Part shown: one piece after another, positions 1 through 8,750 of the stretch
Layout of the letters: the number at the start of each line of letters is the position of its first letter
Numbering within the stretch: position 1 is the first letter of the stretch
Assembly (NCBI RefSeq): GCF_902830275.1
Contig: NZ_CADESW010000034.1
Coordinates: 1-46,463 of the forward strand
Length of the DNA: 46,463 nt
Direction: 5' to 3'
DNA from: Burkholderia stagnalis
GTDB lineage: Bacteria; Pseudomonadota; Gammaproteobacteria; Burkholderiales; Burkholderiaceae
Notes under the pieces: generated by a model
Seen by the model: the letters and a program-made list of their open reading frames with translations, nothing else
Databases searched by the model: none
Told to the model about the DNA's origin: nothing
Program-made: the position numbers and the translations under genes

Positions 1-893
1 GGCTGAAGCTGAACACGCAGTCGCTCGCGACGGTGATCCTCGGCGGCATCGCGTTCCAGACGCCGCCGAACCAGACCACGGGCGCGACGGCGCCGGGCAA
101 CACGACGTTCCGCCTCGCCGCCGACCAGGCCGACGCGATGCGCGACCCGGATGGCCCGCCGCTTCAGGTCGTGATGGACTTCAACCAGTCGCTGCGCGGG
201 CTGGCGGTGGGCGCGCCGGTCGACTTCCGCGGCATCGTGCTCGGCGAAGTGACCAACATCGGCATCGACTACGACCCGAAGACGAAGAACTTCACGATGC
301 CGGTGACGATGAGCATCTTCCCGGAACGGCTCGGCCGGCGCTTCCGCGAGTCGATCGAGAGCAAGGGCGAACCGGCCCGCCGCGAGATCGTCGAGCGGCT
401 CGTCGCACGCGGGCTGCGCGGCCAGCTGCGCACCGGCAACCTGCTGACGAGCCAGCTGTACGTCGCGCTCGACTTCTTCCCGAAGGCGCCGGCAGTGAAG
501 ATCGACGCGGCGCGCGTGCCGCTCGAGCTGCCGACCGTGGCGAACGAGCTCGAGGAGCTGCAGGTGCAGGTCGCCGACATCGCGAAGAAGCTCGACAAGG
601 TGCCGTTCGAGCAGATCGGCAAGAACCTGAACAGCACGCTCGCGAACGCCGACCGGCTGTTCAAGCAGCTCGACTCGCAGGTCATGCCCGAGGCCCGCGA
701 CACGCTGTCGGCCGCGAAGCAGACCTTCTCGGCCGCCGAAGCGACGCTGCAGCAGGATTCGCCGATGCAATCCGACGTGCGCGGCGCGCTGAAGGAACTC
801 ACGCGCACGCTGCAATCGCTGAATGCGCTCTCCGACTATCTGGAGCGCCACCCCGAATCGCTGCTCAAGGGCAAGCCAGGAGATCAAAAATGA
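1..893 (+). CDS. pqiB: PqiB-type MCE (MlaD) domain intermembrane transport protein, 3' part
   Basis: Open from the window edge (the reading frame starts at base 3), so the true start lies outside. The visible ~296 residues hold one MCE/MlaD domain (around window residues 60-125, with GLAVGAPVDFRGIVLGEV, typical of the last MCE repeat in PqiB/YebT proteins) followed by a long alpha-helical C-terminal tail rich in Lys, Glu and Gln. In this family, stacked MCE rings form a tunnel that carries lipids between inner and outer membrane. The stop overlaps the start of the next gene by ATGA, and that gene encodes a PqiC-like lipoprotein, which supports the PqiB assignment. A preceding pqiA is expected outside the window. 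A generic MlaD/paraquat-inducible protein is the alternative name. Confidence 0.88.
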   Translation, partial: LKLNTQSLATVILGGIAFQTPPNQTTGATAPGNTTFRLAADQADAMRDPDGPPLQVVMDFNQSLRGLAVGAPVDFRGIVLGEVTNIGIDYDPKTKNFTMPVTMSIFPERLGRRFRESIESKGEPARREIVERLVARGLRGQLRTGNLLTSQLYVALDFFPKAPAVKIDAARVPLELPTVANELEELQVQVADIAKKLDKVPFEQIGKNLNSTLANADRLFKQLDSQVMPEARDTLSAAKQTFSAAEATLQQDSPMQSDVRGALKELTRTLQSLNALSDYLERHPESLLKGKPGDQK

Positions 894-1606
894 CGACACG
901 CGTGAACGGTTTCGCGAGCGGCGCGGCGGCGGTGCTCGCCACGCTGGCGCTCGCCGCGTGCAGCTCGCCGCCCGCGCGGTTCTATACGCTGAGCCCCGCC
1001 GACGCGGCGCGTGCGGTGCGCACGACGCCCGCCAATCCGCCGTTCCTGATCGAGGTGCCGGCCGTCGGCGTGCCCGAGCAGGTCGCGAAGAGCCAGCTCG
1101 TCGTGCAGAAGGACAGCGCGCAGGTCGACGTGCTCGAACTGGAACGCTGGGCGTCGCCGCCCGCCGACGAGATCCGCCGTGCGCTGTCCGACGATCTCGC
1201 CGCGCAGCTCGACACGATCGATGTCGTGAATTCCGCGTATCCGCCCGGCACGCCCGTGTACCGGGTGAGCGTCAACGTGCAGCGCTTCGAGTCGTGGCCC
1301 GGCAAGCGCGCGGCGATCGACGCGGTGTGGAGCGTGCGCGCCGTCGGCACGCAGACGGTGATGACCTGCCGCACGAGCGTCGCCGAGCCGGTCGGCAGCG
1401 GCTACGACGCGCTCGTCGCCGGCCACCGGCGCGCGCTCGACGCGATCGCGACGCAGGCGGCCAGCGGCGTGCGCGCGATGGCCGCGCGCCGCGCCGCCAC
1501 GCCGGCGGCGACATCCGGCGGCAAGAACGCCGCGCCGCCCGTGCCCTGCCCGGCCAACACGGCGTCCGGCGACGCCGCCGGCGCGACCGGGAAGAACGGG
1601 ACGTAA
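890..1606 (+). CDS. pqiC: PqiC-like outer-membrane lipoprotein (ABC-type transport auxiliary component)
   Basis: 238 residues. The N-terminus is a lipoprotein signal: a hydrophobic stretch ending in the lipobox LAAC, with the lipidated cysteine at residue 24, followed by Ser-Ser, which favours outer-membrane sorting. Directly after comes the family hallmark FYTLSP. PqiC anchors the PqiB tunnel at the outer membrane. The gene starts inside the pqiB stop codon (ATGA), so the two are translationally coupled, and the body has the beta-rich pattern of the family. The C-terminal ~45 residues are low-complexity Ala/Gly/Thr/Lys, probably a disordered tail. The start is well set by the overlap and by the immediate signal peptide. 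Confidence 0.88.
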   Translation: MTTRVNGFASGAAAVLATLALAACSSPPARFYTLSPADAARAVRTTPANPPFLIEVPAVGVPEQVAKSQLVVQKDSAQVDVLELERWASPPADEIRRALSDDLAAQLDTIDVVNSAYPPGTPVYRVSVNVQRFESWPGKRAAIDAVWSVRAVGTQTVMTCRTSVAEPVGSGYDALVAGHRRALDAIATQAASGVRAMAARRAATPAATSGGKNAAPPVPCPANTASGDAAGATGKNGT

Positions 1607-2017
1607 GCGGCCGCGGCCGCCCGTGCGCGCGACGTCCGCGACGCACGGGCCGCCGGGCCGCCGGGCCGCCGGGCCGCTGGTCCGCTGGTCCGCCAGTCCG
1701 CGATCTTGCATTGTTTGTCAAAATCCACCGGAACCGGTGCCCGGCCATCCGGTCGACTTGCGTTTTTACGTCCGATTGACGATCCTACGCACGTTTGCGC
1801 CTTGACCGGCCGTCGACTGCGCCGCTCACCCGCACGAGGCAGCACGAAGCCGCACGCAGGCGCATCGCAATTCGCCCGCGCACGATGCCGCGCGGGCCGT
1901 AGTATCGAACGGGCCGTTCCCGGGCCATCGCGCCCGCCGGGCGGACCGGACCGTCACACCGGTCATCCAGTCACCGCGTCCGCAACCCGCCCGTCCAGGG
2001 CATTTGCCATTCCGTTT
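1607..2017. other. Intergenic region between pqiC and the Gcr-family gene
   Basis: About 410 bp without a convincing gene. Reading frames cross it on both strands, but their codon use and composition look like random GC-rich translation. It holds the 8-bp degenerate tandem repeat at 1647-1702 and a locally less GC-rich stretch around 1700-1800. I see no clear intrinsic terminator with a U tract and no confident promoter. Confidence 0.6.
1647..1702. repeat. 8-bp degenerate tandem repeat (7 units)
   Basis: Seven head-to-tail 8-bp units begin at 1647: three identical GGGCCGCC, then GGGCCGCT, GGTCCGCT, GGTCCGCC and AGTCCGCG. The gradual drift at the right end suggests an old slippage-generated array. 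It lies 40 bp after the pqiC stop. No function can be assigned. Confidence 0.75.
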
Positions 2018-4141
2018 ATGTTTCGTTCCCTGACGACCCTGATCAAGAAGTGGCGCGCGTCGCGCAGCGCGAGCCACCAGCTCGACGCGCTGCTCGCGCA
2101 CGCCGACGCCGACGCGTCCTATGCCGAGCGCAGCGAATGGCTGATCGAGCTCGCGCACTGGCTGCGCCGCAGCGGCACGATGCAGGCCGCGCAGGACGCC
2201 GCGGCCGAGCGCGACGACGACGCGCGCGCCTATCCCGCGCACGCGCGGCTGCGCTACCTGTTCCACGTGCTCGACCGCAACCCGGCCTGGAAGTCGCACG
2301 CCGCGCGGATCCTGCGCGGCATCCTGCGCGAATGCGACGGCATCTCGCTGTTGTGCGACGCGGGCATGCCCGTGCATTCGGGCTTCTTCGGCGCGCTGTT
2401 CGAGCGGCTCGATTCGTCGATGATCCCGCCCGCGCCGAACCGCCGCGAGCTGACGGCGCTGTTCACGCTGATGTTCCCGGCGCCGGAAGACGTGCAATGG
2501 ATCGACGCGCTGCCCGACGACCTGCTCGCGCGCGTCGCCGAACTGATCGCGTTCGACGTCACCGAAGCGGAGCGCCACGAGCCCGGCTCGCTGTCGCGCG
2601 ACCTGCTGGCGGCGCTGCACAACCTGACCTGCCAGATCAGCTCGACCGGCCTGTCGCAAACGGTGCGCAGCCGGCTGTCCGACGACGACGCGCGCACGCC
2701 GCTCGAGACGCAGCCGTTCTACCGGCTCACCCGCGCGATGCTCGCGGTCGAGAGCGCGCACGCGGCCGTCGAGGACGGCGGCGACCCGAGCAAGCTGCTG
2801 CATGAAGTGAACTACCTGCGCATGCTGCTCGACGAATGCCGCATCGCGGTCGACGACGTGTTCTCGCACCTGTACCGCAACGGCGTGTCGGTCGACATCG
2901 TGTTCCAGGTCGAGCGGATGCGCATGCGCATCCTGCGCGCGGAAACGCTGCTGAACGCGTGGATGGCGCGCGACGACCTGCGCGGGATGGCGCACCTCAC
3001 CGCCGAGCTCGTCGACGCGAATCAGAACAGCCAGAGCGTGTCGCACCTGATCCGCAGCAATTTCTCGCTGTTCGCGCGCAAGCTCGTCGAGACCAACGCG
3101 GATACCGGCGAACACTACATCTCGCGCGGCCGCGCCGAGTACCTGAAGATGCTGCGGATGGCGGCCGGCGGCGGGCTCGTCACCGTCGTGACGGTGTGCA
3201 TGAAGTTCGCGATCACCGGCGCGCACCTGCAGTCGATGCTCGAAGGGCTGCTCGCCGGCATCAACTACGCGGCGAGCTTCATGCTGATGCACTTCCTGCA
3301 CTTCACGCTCGCCACCAAGCAGCCCGCGATGACCGCGCCGACGCTCGCACGCGAACTCGACGGCACCAGCCACGACGAAGGCGTGAAGCAGTTCGTCGCA
3401 TCGGTGATCGCGCTGATCCGCACGCAGGCGGCCGCGATCTGCGGCAACGTGCTCGTCGTGCTGCCGGTGTGCCTGCTCGTGCAGCTGTTCGCCGGCGGCG
3501 TGCTGCATGCGAACCTGATCTCGCCGCAGAAGGCGCATGCGACGCTGCAGTCGTTCTCGCTGCTCGGCCCGACGCCGCTGTACGCGGCGCTCACGGGCGT
3601 GCTGCTGTGGGCGTCGAGCCTGATCGCTGGCTGGGCCGACAACTGGTTCGTGCTGCATCGCGTCGGCGACGCCCTCACCTACAACCGCCGGCTGCGCCTC
3701 ACGCTCGGCGCGGCCGGCGCGGCGAAGCTCGCGCACTTCTGCCGGTCGAACGTCGCCGGCGTGGTCGCGAACGTCGGCCTCGGCCTGATGCTCGGCCTCG
3801 TGCCGGCGATCGTCTCCGGGATCCTGTTCTCGTTCGAGGTGCGGCACGTGACGCTGTCGGCGGGCTCGATCGGCATCGCGCTCGGCGTGCTCGGCGAGCA
3901 GACGCTGCGCACGCCCGAGCTGTGGTGGGCGACAGCCGGCGTGCTCAGCATGGCGATCCTCAACGTGCTGGTGAGCTTCGCGCTCGCGTTCACGATGGCC
4001 GTGCGCTCGCGCAGCCTGCGGCCGACCAAGGTGCGCGCGCTCGTCGCCGCAATCGGCCGCGCGGTGGCCGCGAATCCGCTCGTGCTGGTCTGGCCGGCGC
4101 GCGACCAGGCGGCCCGCCCGGGCCCGTCCGGGTCGCACTGA
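2018..4141 (+). CDS. Gcr-family ('site-specific recombinase', PF10136-type) multispanning membrane protein
   Basis: 707 residues from the ATG at 2018 (MFRSLTTLIKKW). The frame is open further upstream, but that stretch is low-complexity and does not look coding. The N-terminal ~380 residues are soluble and helical. From about residue 385 onward there are several hydrophobic membrane-spanning segments, for example GGGLVTVVTVCMKFAI, CGNVLVVLPVCLLVQLFAG, VGLGLMLGLVPAIVSGILF and MAILNVLVSFALAFTMAV. Proteins of this kind are usually labelled 'site-specific recombinase' after a neisserial gene, but I see no serine- or tyrosine-recombinase catalytic signature and the protein is clearly membrane-embedded. 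The true function is unknown. Confidence 0.8.
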   Translation: MFRSLTTLIKKWRASRSASHQLDALLAHADADASYAERSEWLIELAHWLRRSGTMQAAQDAAAERDDDARAYPAHARLRYLFHVLDRNPAWKSHAARILRGILRECDGISLLCDAGMPVHSGFFGALFERLDSSMIPPAPNRRELTALFTLMFPAPEDVQWIDALPDDLLARVAELIAFDVTEAERHEPGSLSRDLLAALHNLTCQISSTGLSQTVRSRLSDDDARTPLETQPFYRLTRAMLAVESAHAAVEDGGDPSKLLHEVNYLRMLLDECRIAVDDVFSHLYRNGVSVDIVFQVERMRMRILRAETLLNAWMARDDLRGMAHLTAELVDANQNSQSVSHLIRSNFSLFARKLVETNADTGEHYISRGRAEYLKMLRMAAGGGLVTVVTVCMKFAITGAHLQSMLEGLLAGINYAASFMLMHFLHFTLATKQPAMTAPTLARELDGTSHDEGVKQFVASVIALIRTQAAAICGNVLVVLPVCLLVQLFAGGVLHANLISPQKAHATLQSFSLLGPTPLYAALTGVLLWASSLIAGWADNWFVLHRVGDALTYNRRLRLTLGAAGAAKLAHFCRSNVAGVVANVGLGLMLGLVPAIVSGILFSFEVRHVTLSAGSIGIALGVLGEQTLRTPELWWATAGVLSMAILNVLVSFALAFTMAVRSRSLRPTKVRALVAAIGRAVAANPLVLVWPARDQAARPGPSGSH

Positions 4142-4274
4142 CCGCCGTCGCGGCGTCCGCGGCAGGCCGCCGCGGACGGGCCGCATGAGCGGGGCGGCGG
4201 CGCCGCACCCGCCCATGCGCCGCCCGGCGCCCCCCAATTCGCGCCGACACGCCGGCCCTGGCGCCCGCGCCGCG

Positions 4275-4280
4275 TACAAT
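4275..4280 (+). promoter_or_regulatory. -10 box for the THUMP methyltransferase gene
   Basis: TACAAT lies 30 bp before the ATG at 4311. It is followed by a small GGAC-TTTT-GTCC inverted repeat (4284-4295) that would sit at the very 5' end of the transcript. No good -35 hexamer is visible. Confidence 0.45.
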
Positions 4281-4310
4281 ACTGGACTTTTGTCCGTCTT
4301 CACCCGCCTT

Positions 4311-5609
4311 ATGTCCTCGCCCACCCTGTACGAATTCTTCGCCCCCTGCCCGCGCGGCCTCGAAGCGGCGCTCGCCGCCGAGCTGGCCGAGATCGCCGGC
4401 CGCCACCTGGACGGCGCGCCGTTCACCGCGGGCGCGCAGGTGCCGGGCGGCGTCCATTTCCGGGGCGGCTGGGCCGCCGGCATGGCCGCGAACCTGCATT
4501 CGCGGATCGCGAGCCGCGTGCTGCTGAAGATCGCGCACCGCCCGTACCGCAACGAGCAGGACGTGTACGCGCTCGCGCTCGAGCAGCCCTGGGAGCGCTG
4601 GTTCGCGGCGACGCAGACGCTGCGCGTCGACATCACCGCGATCAAGTCGCCGCTGAAGAGCCTCGAGTTCGCGACGCTGCGCGTGAAGGACGCGATCTGC
4701 GACCGGATGCGCGACAAGACCGGCGCGCGCCCGAGCATCGACACCGGCGCACCCGACGTGCGCGTGTTCGCGTTCCTGACCGCCACCGACTGCACGCTGT
4801 ACCTCGACACGTCCGGCGAGCCGCTGTTCAAGCGCGGCTGGCGCCTCGACAAGGGCGCGGCGCCGCTGCGCGAGAACCTCGCCGCCGGCATCCTGCGCCT
4901 GACCGGCTGGACGCCCGGCACGGCGCTGTACGACCCGATGTGCGGCAGCGGCACGTTCCTCGCGGAAGCCGCGCAGATCGCGCTCGGCGTGGCGCCCGGC
5001 GTCGAGCGCCGGTTCGGCTTCGAAAAGCTCAAGCAGTACGACATCACCGCGTGGCAGGGCCTGAAGGTCGCGGCAATCGACGCGAAACGCGCGGCGCGCG
5101 GCAAGCGCGACGACCTCGGCGTCTACGGCAGCGACATTTCCGGCGACATGCTCGAGAAGGCGCGCGCGAACCTCGAACGCGCGGGCGTGCCGTCGGTGTG
5201 GCTCAAGCAGGTCGATGCGCGCGGGATGACGCCGCCGAGCAGCGCGCCGGGGATCATCGTCGCGAACCCGCCGTACGGCGAGCGGATCGAGGTGCGCGGC
5301 CGCAGCGCGCGCGGCGAGGTGCGCGAGACCGGCCGCAACCGCGGCAACGACGACGCGTTCCGCCGCACGCACGCCGACACCCCCGACAGCGAGTTCTTCA
5401 ACGCGCTCGGCGATGCACTGAAGCAGCGCTTCGCCGGCTGGCAGGCGTTCCTGCTGACGTCCGACCGCGCGCTGCCCGGCCAGCTCCGGCTGCGCGAATC
5501 GGCGAAGACGCCGCTGTTCAACGGCGCGCTCGAATGCCGGCTGTTCCGCTTCGACCTGATCGCGGGCAGCGTGAAGGCGCGCCCGGCCGCACCGGACGGC
5601 GACGCATAA
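4311..5609 (+). CDS. THUMP-domain class I SAM-dependent RNA methyltransferase (RlmL N-domain-like)
   Basis: 432 residues from the ATG at 4311 (MSSPTLYEFFAPCPRGLEA). The N-terminal part (about 5-165) carries the ferredoxin-like and THUMP RNA-binding region. The C-terminal part is a UPF0020-type methyltransferase, with the SAM-proximal stretch DPMCGSGTFLAEAA near residue 210 and the catalytic NPPYGER motif near residue 320, which marks N2-guanine methylation. It matches the N-terminal half of E. coli RlmL, which makes m2G2445 in 23S rRNA; the C-terminal RlmK half is absent, as in many betaproteobacteria. A basic Arg/Gly-rich insertion (GRSARGEVRETGRNRGN) follows NPPYGER and could contact RNA. 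The exact target base cannot be read from sequence. Confidence 0.85.
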   Translation: MSSPTLYEFFAPCPRGLEAALAAELAEIAGRHLDGAPFTAGAQVPGGVHFRGGWAAGMAANLHSRIASRVLLKIAHRPYRNEQDVYALALEQPWERWFAATQTLRVDITAIKSPLKSLEFATLRVKDAICDRMRDKTGARPSIDTGAPDVRVFAFLTATDCTLYLDTSGEPLFKRGWRLDKGAAPLRENLAAGILRLTGWTPGTALYDPMCGSGTFLAEAAQIALGVAPGVERRFGFEKLKQYDITAWQGLKVAAIDAKRAARGKRDDLGVYGSDISGDMLEKARANLERAGVPSVWLKQVDARGMTPPSSAPGIIVANPPYGERIEVRGRSARGEVRETGRNRGNDDAFRRTHADTPDSEFFNALGDALKQRFAGWQAFLLTSDRALPGQLRLRESAKTPLFNGALECRLFRFDLIAGSVKARPAAPDGDA

Positions 5610-5962
5610 GCGATCGCACCCCGCTTCGGGCGGCGCCGCACCGGTGCCGCCCGCCGGCGCGCATCGCGCGCGCCCATCGCATTCTGCACGCGGCCGTCAT
5701 GCCCGACGGCCGCCAGCCCTGCCCCTTATCCCGCCAGACCGGCAACACCGCGCGCCTCCCGCCGCCCTTTCCTGACGCTCAGCCCCTCCCGGCGACACGC
5801 CGGCGCACGGCACGCGCACGCCGCAACGCCCACCCCGCCGCGCGACATGTCAGCACCGACGCATCTACTGACAGCACGCTGTCAGCAGCCCCCGCTCACA
5901 CTGCAATCCCGGCGCATTGCAACGCTGGTTTCCACATGAATCGAATGAAAAAGGAGCAGGTC
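5610..5962. promoter_or_regulatory. Intergenic region with three TGTCAG elements upstream of the VOC gene
   Basis: This 350-bp gap has no supported gene. Near its right end TGTCAGCA occurs directly at 5848-5855 and 5880-5887. An inverted copy (CTGACA, 5868-5873) joins the last one to form an 18-bp palindrome, CTGACAGC-AC-GCTGTCAG, at 5868-5885. This arrangement of repeated half-sites, about 80 bp ahead of the VOC gene start, looks like an operator for a dimeric regulator. The YafY-like protein encoded just downstream is a plausible but unproven binder. Confidence 0.45.
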
Positions 5963-6361
5963 ATGACGTCCGCCACCCAGGCCCAGGAACGCGCCATCGC
6001 ATGGTTCGACATTCCGTCCCTCGATTTCGACCGGGCGATCCGCTTTTACGAAACCGTGCTGCAGACGACGCTGCAGCGCGAGGTGATCGGCGGCGTGCCG
6101 ATGGCGGTGTTCGGCCACGAGGAGGCGAGCACCGGCGGCAGCATCGTCTACGATCCGCAGCAGATGAAGCCGAGCGCCACCGGCGTGCTCGTCTACCTGA
6201 ACGCGGGCGACTCGGTCGTCGCGGCGCTCGAACGCGCCAAGCGCGCGGGCGGCATCGTGCAGGGCTCGGTCGTCGAGCTGCCGAACAACTACGGTTACAT
6301 CGGGTACCTGATCGATACCGAAGGCAACCGCGTCGGCCTGCACGCGCCGAAATGCCACTGA
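5963..6361 (+). CDS. VOC family (glyoxalase/bleomycin-resistance fold) protein
   Basis: 132 residues. The ATG at 5963 is chosen because AAAAAGGAG ends 7 bp before it; in-frame ATGs at 5936 and 5945 have no such site. The protein begins with a typical VOC strand-helix (AWFDIPSLDFDRAIRFYETVL) and ends with IGYLIDTEGNRVGLHAP, the usual C-terminal metal-site strand pattern of this superfamily, although the Glu/His ligands are not those of classical glyoxalase I. Substrate unknown. It is followed 73 bp later, on the same strand, by a YafY-type regulator gene, a pairing that suggests they are regulated together or one by the other. Confidence 0.85.
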   Translation: MTSATQAQERAIAWFDIPSLDFDRAIRFYETVLQTTLQREVIGGVPMAVFGHEEASTGGSIVYDPQQMKPSATGVLVYLNAGDSVVAALERAKRAGGIVQGSVVELPNNYGYIGYLIDTEGNRVGLHAPKCH

Positions 6362-6434
6362 GCGGCGCGTTCACGCGGCAGGCGCGGCGCTATCATCGCG
6401 GGGTCTCCTGCTTCGACGGAATCGAGGTGCATCC

Positions 6435-7121
6435 ATGACGCGTCGCGCCGACCGCCTGTTCCAGATCGCCGAGCTGCTGCGCGGCCGGCGCCTCACGACC
6501 GCGCAGCAGCTGGCCGACTGGCTGTCGGTGTCGCCGCGCACCGTGTACCGCGACGTGCGCGACCTGCAATTGTCAGGCGTGCCGATCGAAGGCGAGGCCG
6601 GCATCGGCTACCGGCTGAACCGCAACGCGAGCCTGCCGCCGCTCACCTTCACCGCGGAGGAGCTCGCGGCGCTCGCCGCGGGCGCGCGGATGCTCGAGAC
6701 CTGGGGCGGCGCGCGGCTCGCGGGCGGCGCACGCTCGGCGCTCGCGAAGATCGCGTCGGCGATGCCGGCCGACAAGCGCACCACGCTCGACCGGCTGCCG
6801 GTGTACGCGCCGTCGTTCCACATCGACGCCACGTTCTCGCTGAAGGTCGATGCGATCCACCAGGCCGTCGACACGCGCCACGTCGTCGGCTTCGCTTACC
6901 GCGACCGGCTCGGCGCGCACACGCAGCGCCGCGTGTGGCCGCTGGGGCTCGTCTATTGGGGCGGGCGCTGGACGATCGGCGCGTGGTGCGAGCTGCGCGG
7001 CGACTTTCGCACCTTCGACATCGCGCGGATGGGCGACATCACCGTGCACGAGCAGTTTCCGGACATGGAAGGGCGCCGGATCGCCGATTACATGCGGATC
7101 GCGGAAGCGCCGATGCGCTGA
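6435..7121 (+). CDS. YafY-family transcriptional regulator (HTH plus WYL domain)
   Basis: 228 residues. An N-terminal winged helix-turn-helix of the HTH_11/DeoR-like type occupies residues 1-60 (LTTAQQLADWLSVSPRTVYR). A WYL domain follows at roughly 140-205, with VVGFAYRDRLG and the aromatic stretch GLVYWGGRWTIGAWCELR. WYL domains bind ligands, often nucleotides or nucleic acid, and many such regulators control a neighbouring gene. The natural candidate target here is the VOC gene just upstream and its TGTCAG repeats. Start codon supported by the immediate onset of the HTH. Confidence 0.88.
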   Translation: MTRRADRLFQIAELLRGRRLTTAQQLADWLSVSPRTVYRDVRDLQLSGVPIEGEAGIGYRLNRNASLPPLTFTAEELAALAAGARMLETWGGARLAGGARSALAKIASAMPADKRTTLDRLPVYAPSFHIDATFSLKVDAIHQAVDTRHVVGFAYRDRLGAHTQRRVWPLGLVYWGGRWTIGAWCELRGDFRTFDIARMGDITVHEQFPDMEGRRIADYMRIAEAPMR

Positions 7122-7205
7122 CATGCGCGGGCGGCGGGCGACCACTCGGCCGCGCCGCTTTCGCTCCCCGCCCTGAAAGACAGGGTTTCTCGGCGCAAAC
7201 CGGAT

Positions 7206-7240
7206 GAAAAAAGCCCGATCGGCATAGGCCGAATCGGGCT
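7206..7240 (-). terminator. Intrinsic terminator downstream of pntB
   Basis: Read on the minus strand: AGCCCGAT, then GGCC...CGGC inner pairing, then ATCGGGCT, followed by a run of seven T. It lies 55 bp past the pntB stop and also faces the end of the convergent regulator gene. Confidence 0.85.
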
Positions 7241-7295
7241 GTCCCGCTCGGGCGGGTGGACGGACGCCCCGCCGCCCGCACTGAACGCGCACGCG

Positions 7296-8750
7296 TCAGT
7301 CGACCGCCTTCACCATGTCCTCGATGACCTTCTTCGCATCGCCGAAGACCATCATCGTCTTGTCCATGTAGAACAGGTCGTTGTCGAGCCCCGCATAGCC
7401 GGCCGCCATCGAGCGCTTGTTGACGATCACCGTGCGCGCCTTGTACGCCTCGATGATCGGCATCCCCGCGATCGGCGACTTCGGATCGTTCTTCGCGGCC
7501 GGGTTCACCACGTCGTTCGCGCCGAGCACCAGCACCACGTCGACCTGGCCGAACTCGCCGTTGATGTCCTCCATCTCGTGCACGATCTCGTACGGCACCT
7601 CGGCTTCCGCGAGCAGCACGTTCATGTGCCCCGGCATCCGCCCGGCCACCGGGTGGATCGCGTATTTCACGTCGATCCCCTTCTCGACCAGCTTGTCGGT
7701 CAGCTCCTTCAGCGCGTGCTGCGCGCGCGCGACCGCGAGGCCGTAGCCCGGCACGATCACGACCGTTTCGGCGTTGCCGAGCATGAACGACGCGTCCTCC
7801 GCCGAGCCCGACTTCACCGGGCGCTGCTCCTGCGCGCCGCCCGCCGCCGCCGCGCCGGCCTCCCCGCCGAAACCGCCGAGGATCACGTTGAAGAACGAGC
7901 GGTTCATCGCGTGGCACATGATGTACGACAGGATCGCGCCCGACGAGCCCACCAGCGACCCGGCGATGATCAGCATCGCGTTGTTCAGCGAGAAGCCGAT
8001 GCCCGCCGCCGCCCAGCCCGAGTAGGAATTCAGCATCGACACGACCACCGGCATGTCCGCGCCGCCGATCGGGATGATGATCAGCACGCCGAGCACGAAC
8101 GCGATCGCCGTCATGATGATGAACGGCAGCCACGACTGCGTCAGCACGAACAGCACGCCGAAGCCGAGCATCGCGACGGCAAGCATCAGGTTGATCAGGT
8201 GCTGCCCCGCGTACACGACCGGCGCGCCCTGGAACAGCCGGAACCTGTACTTGCCCGACAGCTTGCCGAACGCGATCACCGAGCCCGAGAACGTGATCGC
8301 GCCGACGAACGTGCCGATGAACAGCTCGACGCGGTTGCCGTACGGGATGAAGTTCGACGCCACCGCGTCCTGCGGCACGAGCCCGAACGCTTCCGGCTCG
8401 GCCACCACCGCATACGCGATGCAGACCGCCGCGAGACCGATCAGCGAGTGCATCGCCGCGACGAGCTCCGGCATCTTGGTCATCTCGACGCGCGCGGCGA
8501 CGAATGCGCCGACCCCGCCGCCCACCACCAGCGCGCCGAGCAGGAGCCCGAGGCCGAGCGGCAGGTTCGCGTCGAGCAGCGCGGCCTGCTTGACGATCAG
8601 CGCGATCGTCGTGAGGATCGCGATGGCCATCCCGACCATCCCGAACAGGTTGCCGCGCCGGGCGCTCTTCGGGTTCGACAGCCCCTTGAGCGCCTGGATG
8701 AAGCAGACCGATGCGATCAGGTAAAGGAGCGTAACCACGTTCATGCTCAT
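7296..8750 (-). CDS. pntB: NAD(P) transhydrogenase subunit beta
   Basis: 484 residues starting at the ATG at 8750, which overlaps the pntAB stop by ATGA. About nine hydrophobic segments make up domain II in residues 1-290. The C-terminal ~175 residues are the NADP(H)-binding domain III, with VPGYGLAVARAQ, HPVAGRMPGHMNVLLAEA, GANDVVNPAA and KRSMAAGYAGLDN all intact. The enzyme uses the proton-motive force to drive hydride transfer from NADH to NADP+ in the inner membrane. An Ala/Gly-rich linker (GGEAGAAAAGGAQEQ) joins the membrane and nucleotide domains. Last gene of a three-gene operon, followed by a clear terminator. Confidence 0.97.
   Translation of the reverse strand: MSMNVVTLLYLIASVCFIQALKGLSNPKSARRGNLFGMVGMAIAILTTIALIVKQAALLDANLPLGLGLLLGALVVGGGVGAFVAARVEMTKMPELVAAMHSLIGLAAVCIAYAVVAEPEAFGLVPQDAVASNFIPYGNRVELFIGTFVGAITFSGSVIAFGKLSGKYRFRLFQGAPVVYAGQHLINLMLAVAMLGFGVLFVLTQSWLPFIIMTAIAFVLGVLIIIPIGGADMPVVVSMLNSYSGWAAAGIGFSLNNAMLIIAGSLVGSSGAILSYIMCHAMNRSFFNVILGGFGGEAGAAAAGGAQEQRPVKSGSAEDASFMLGNAETVVIVPGYGLAVARAQHALKELTDKLVEKGIDVKYAIHPVAGRMPGHMNVLLAEAEVPYEIVHEMEDINGEFGQVDVVLVLGANDVVNPAAKNDPKSPIAGMPIIEAYKARTVIVNKRSMAAGYAGLDNDLFYMDKTMMVFGDAKKVIEDMVKAVD

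Noticed and set aside
1826..5104. Very long open frame on the minus strand antisense to the Gcr-family and methyltransferase genes
   Set aside because: It is a shadow of GC-rich codon bias: the translation is Arg/His/Ala/Val-rich without any recognisable domain, while the plus strand encodes clear families.
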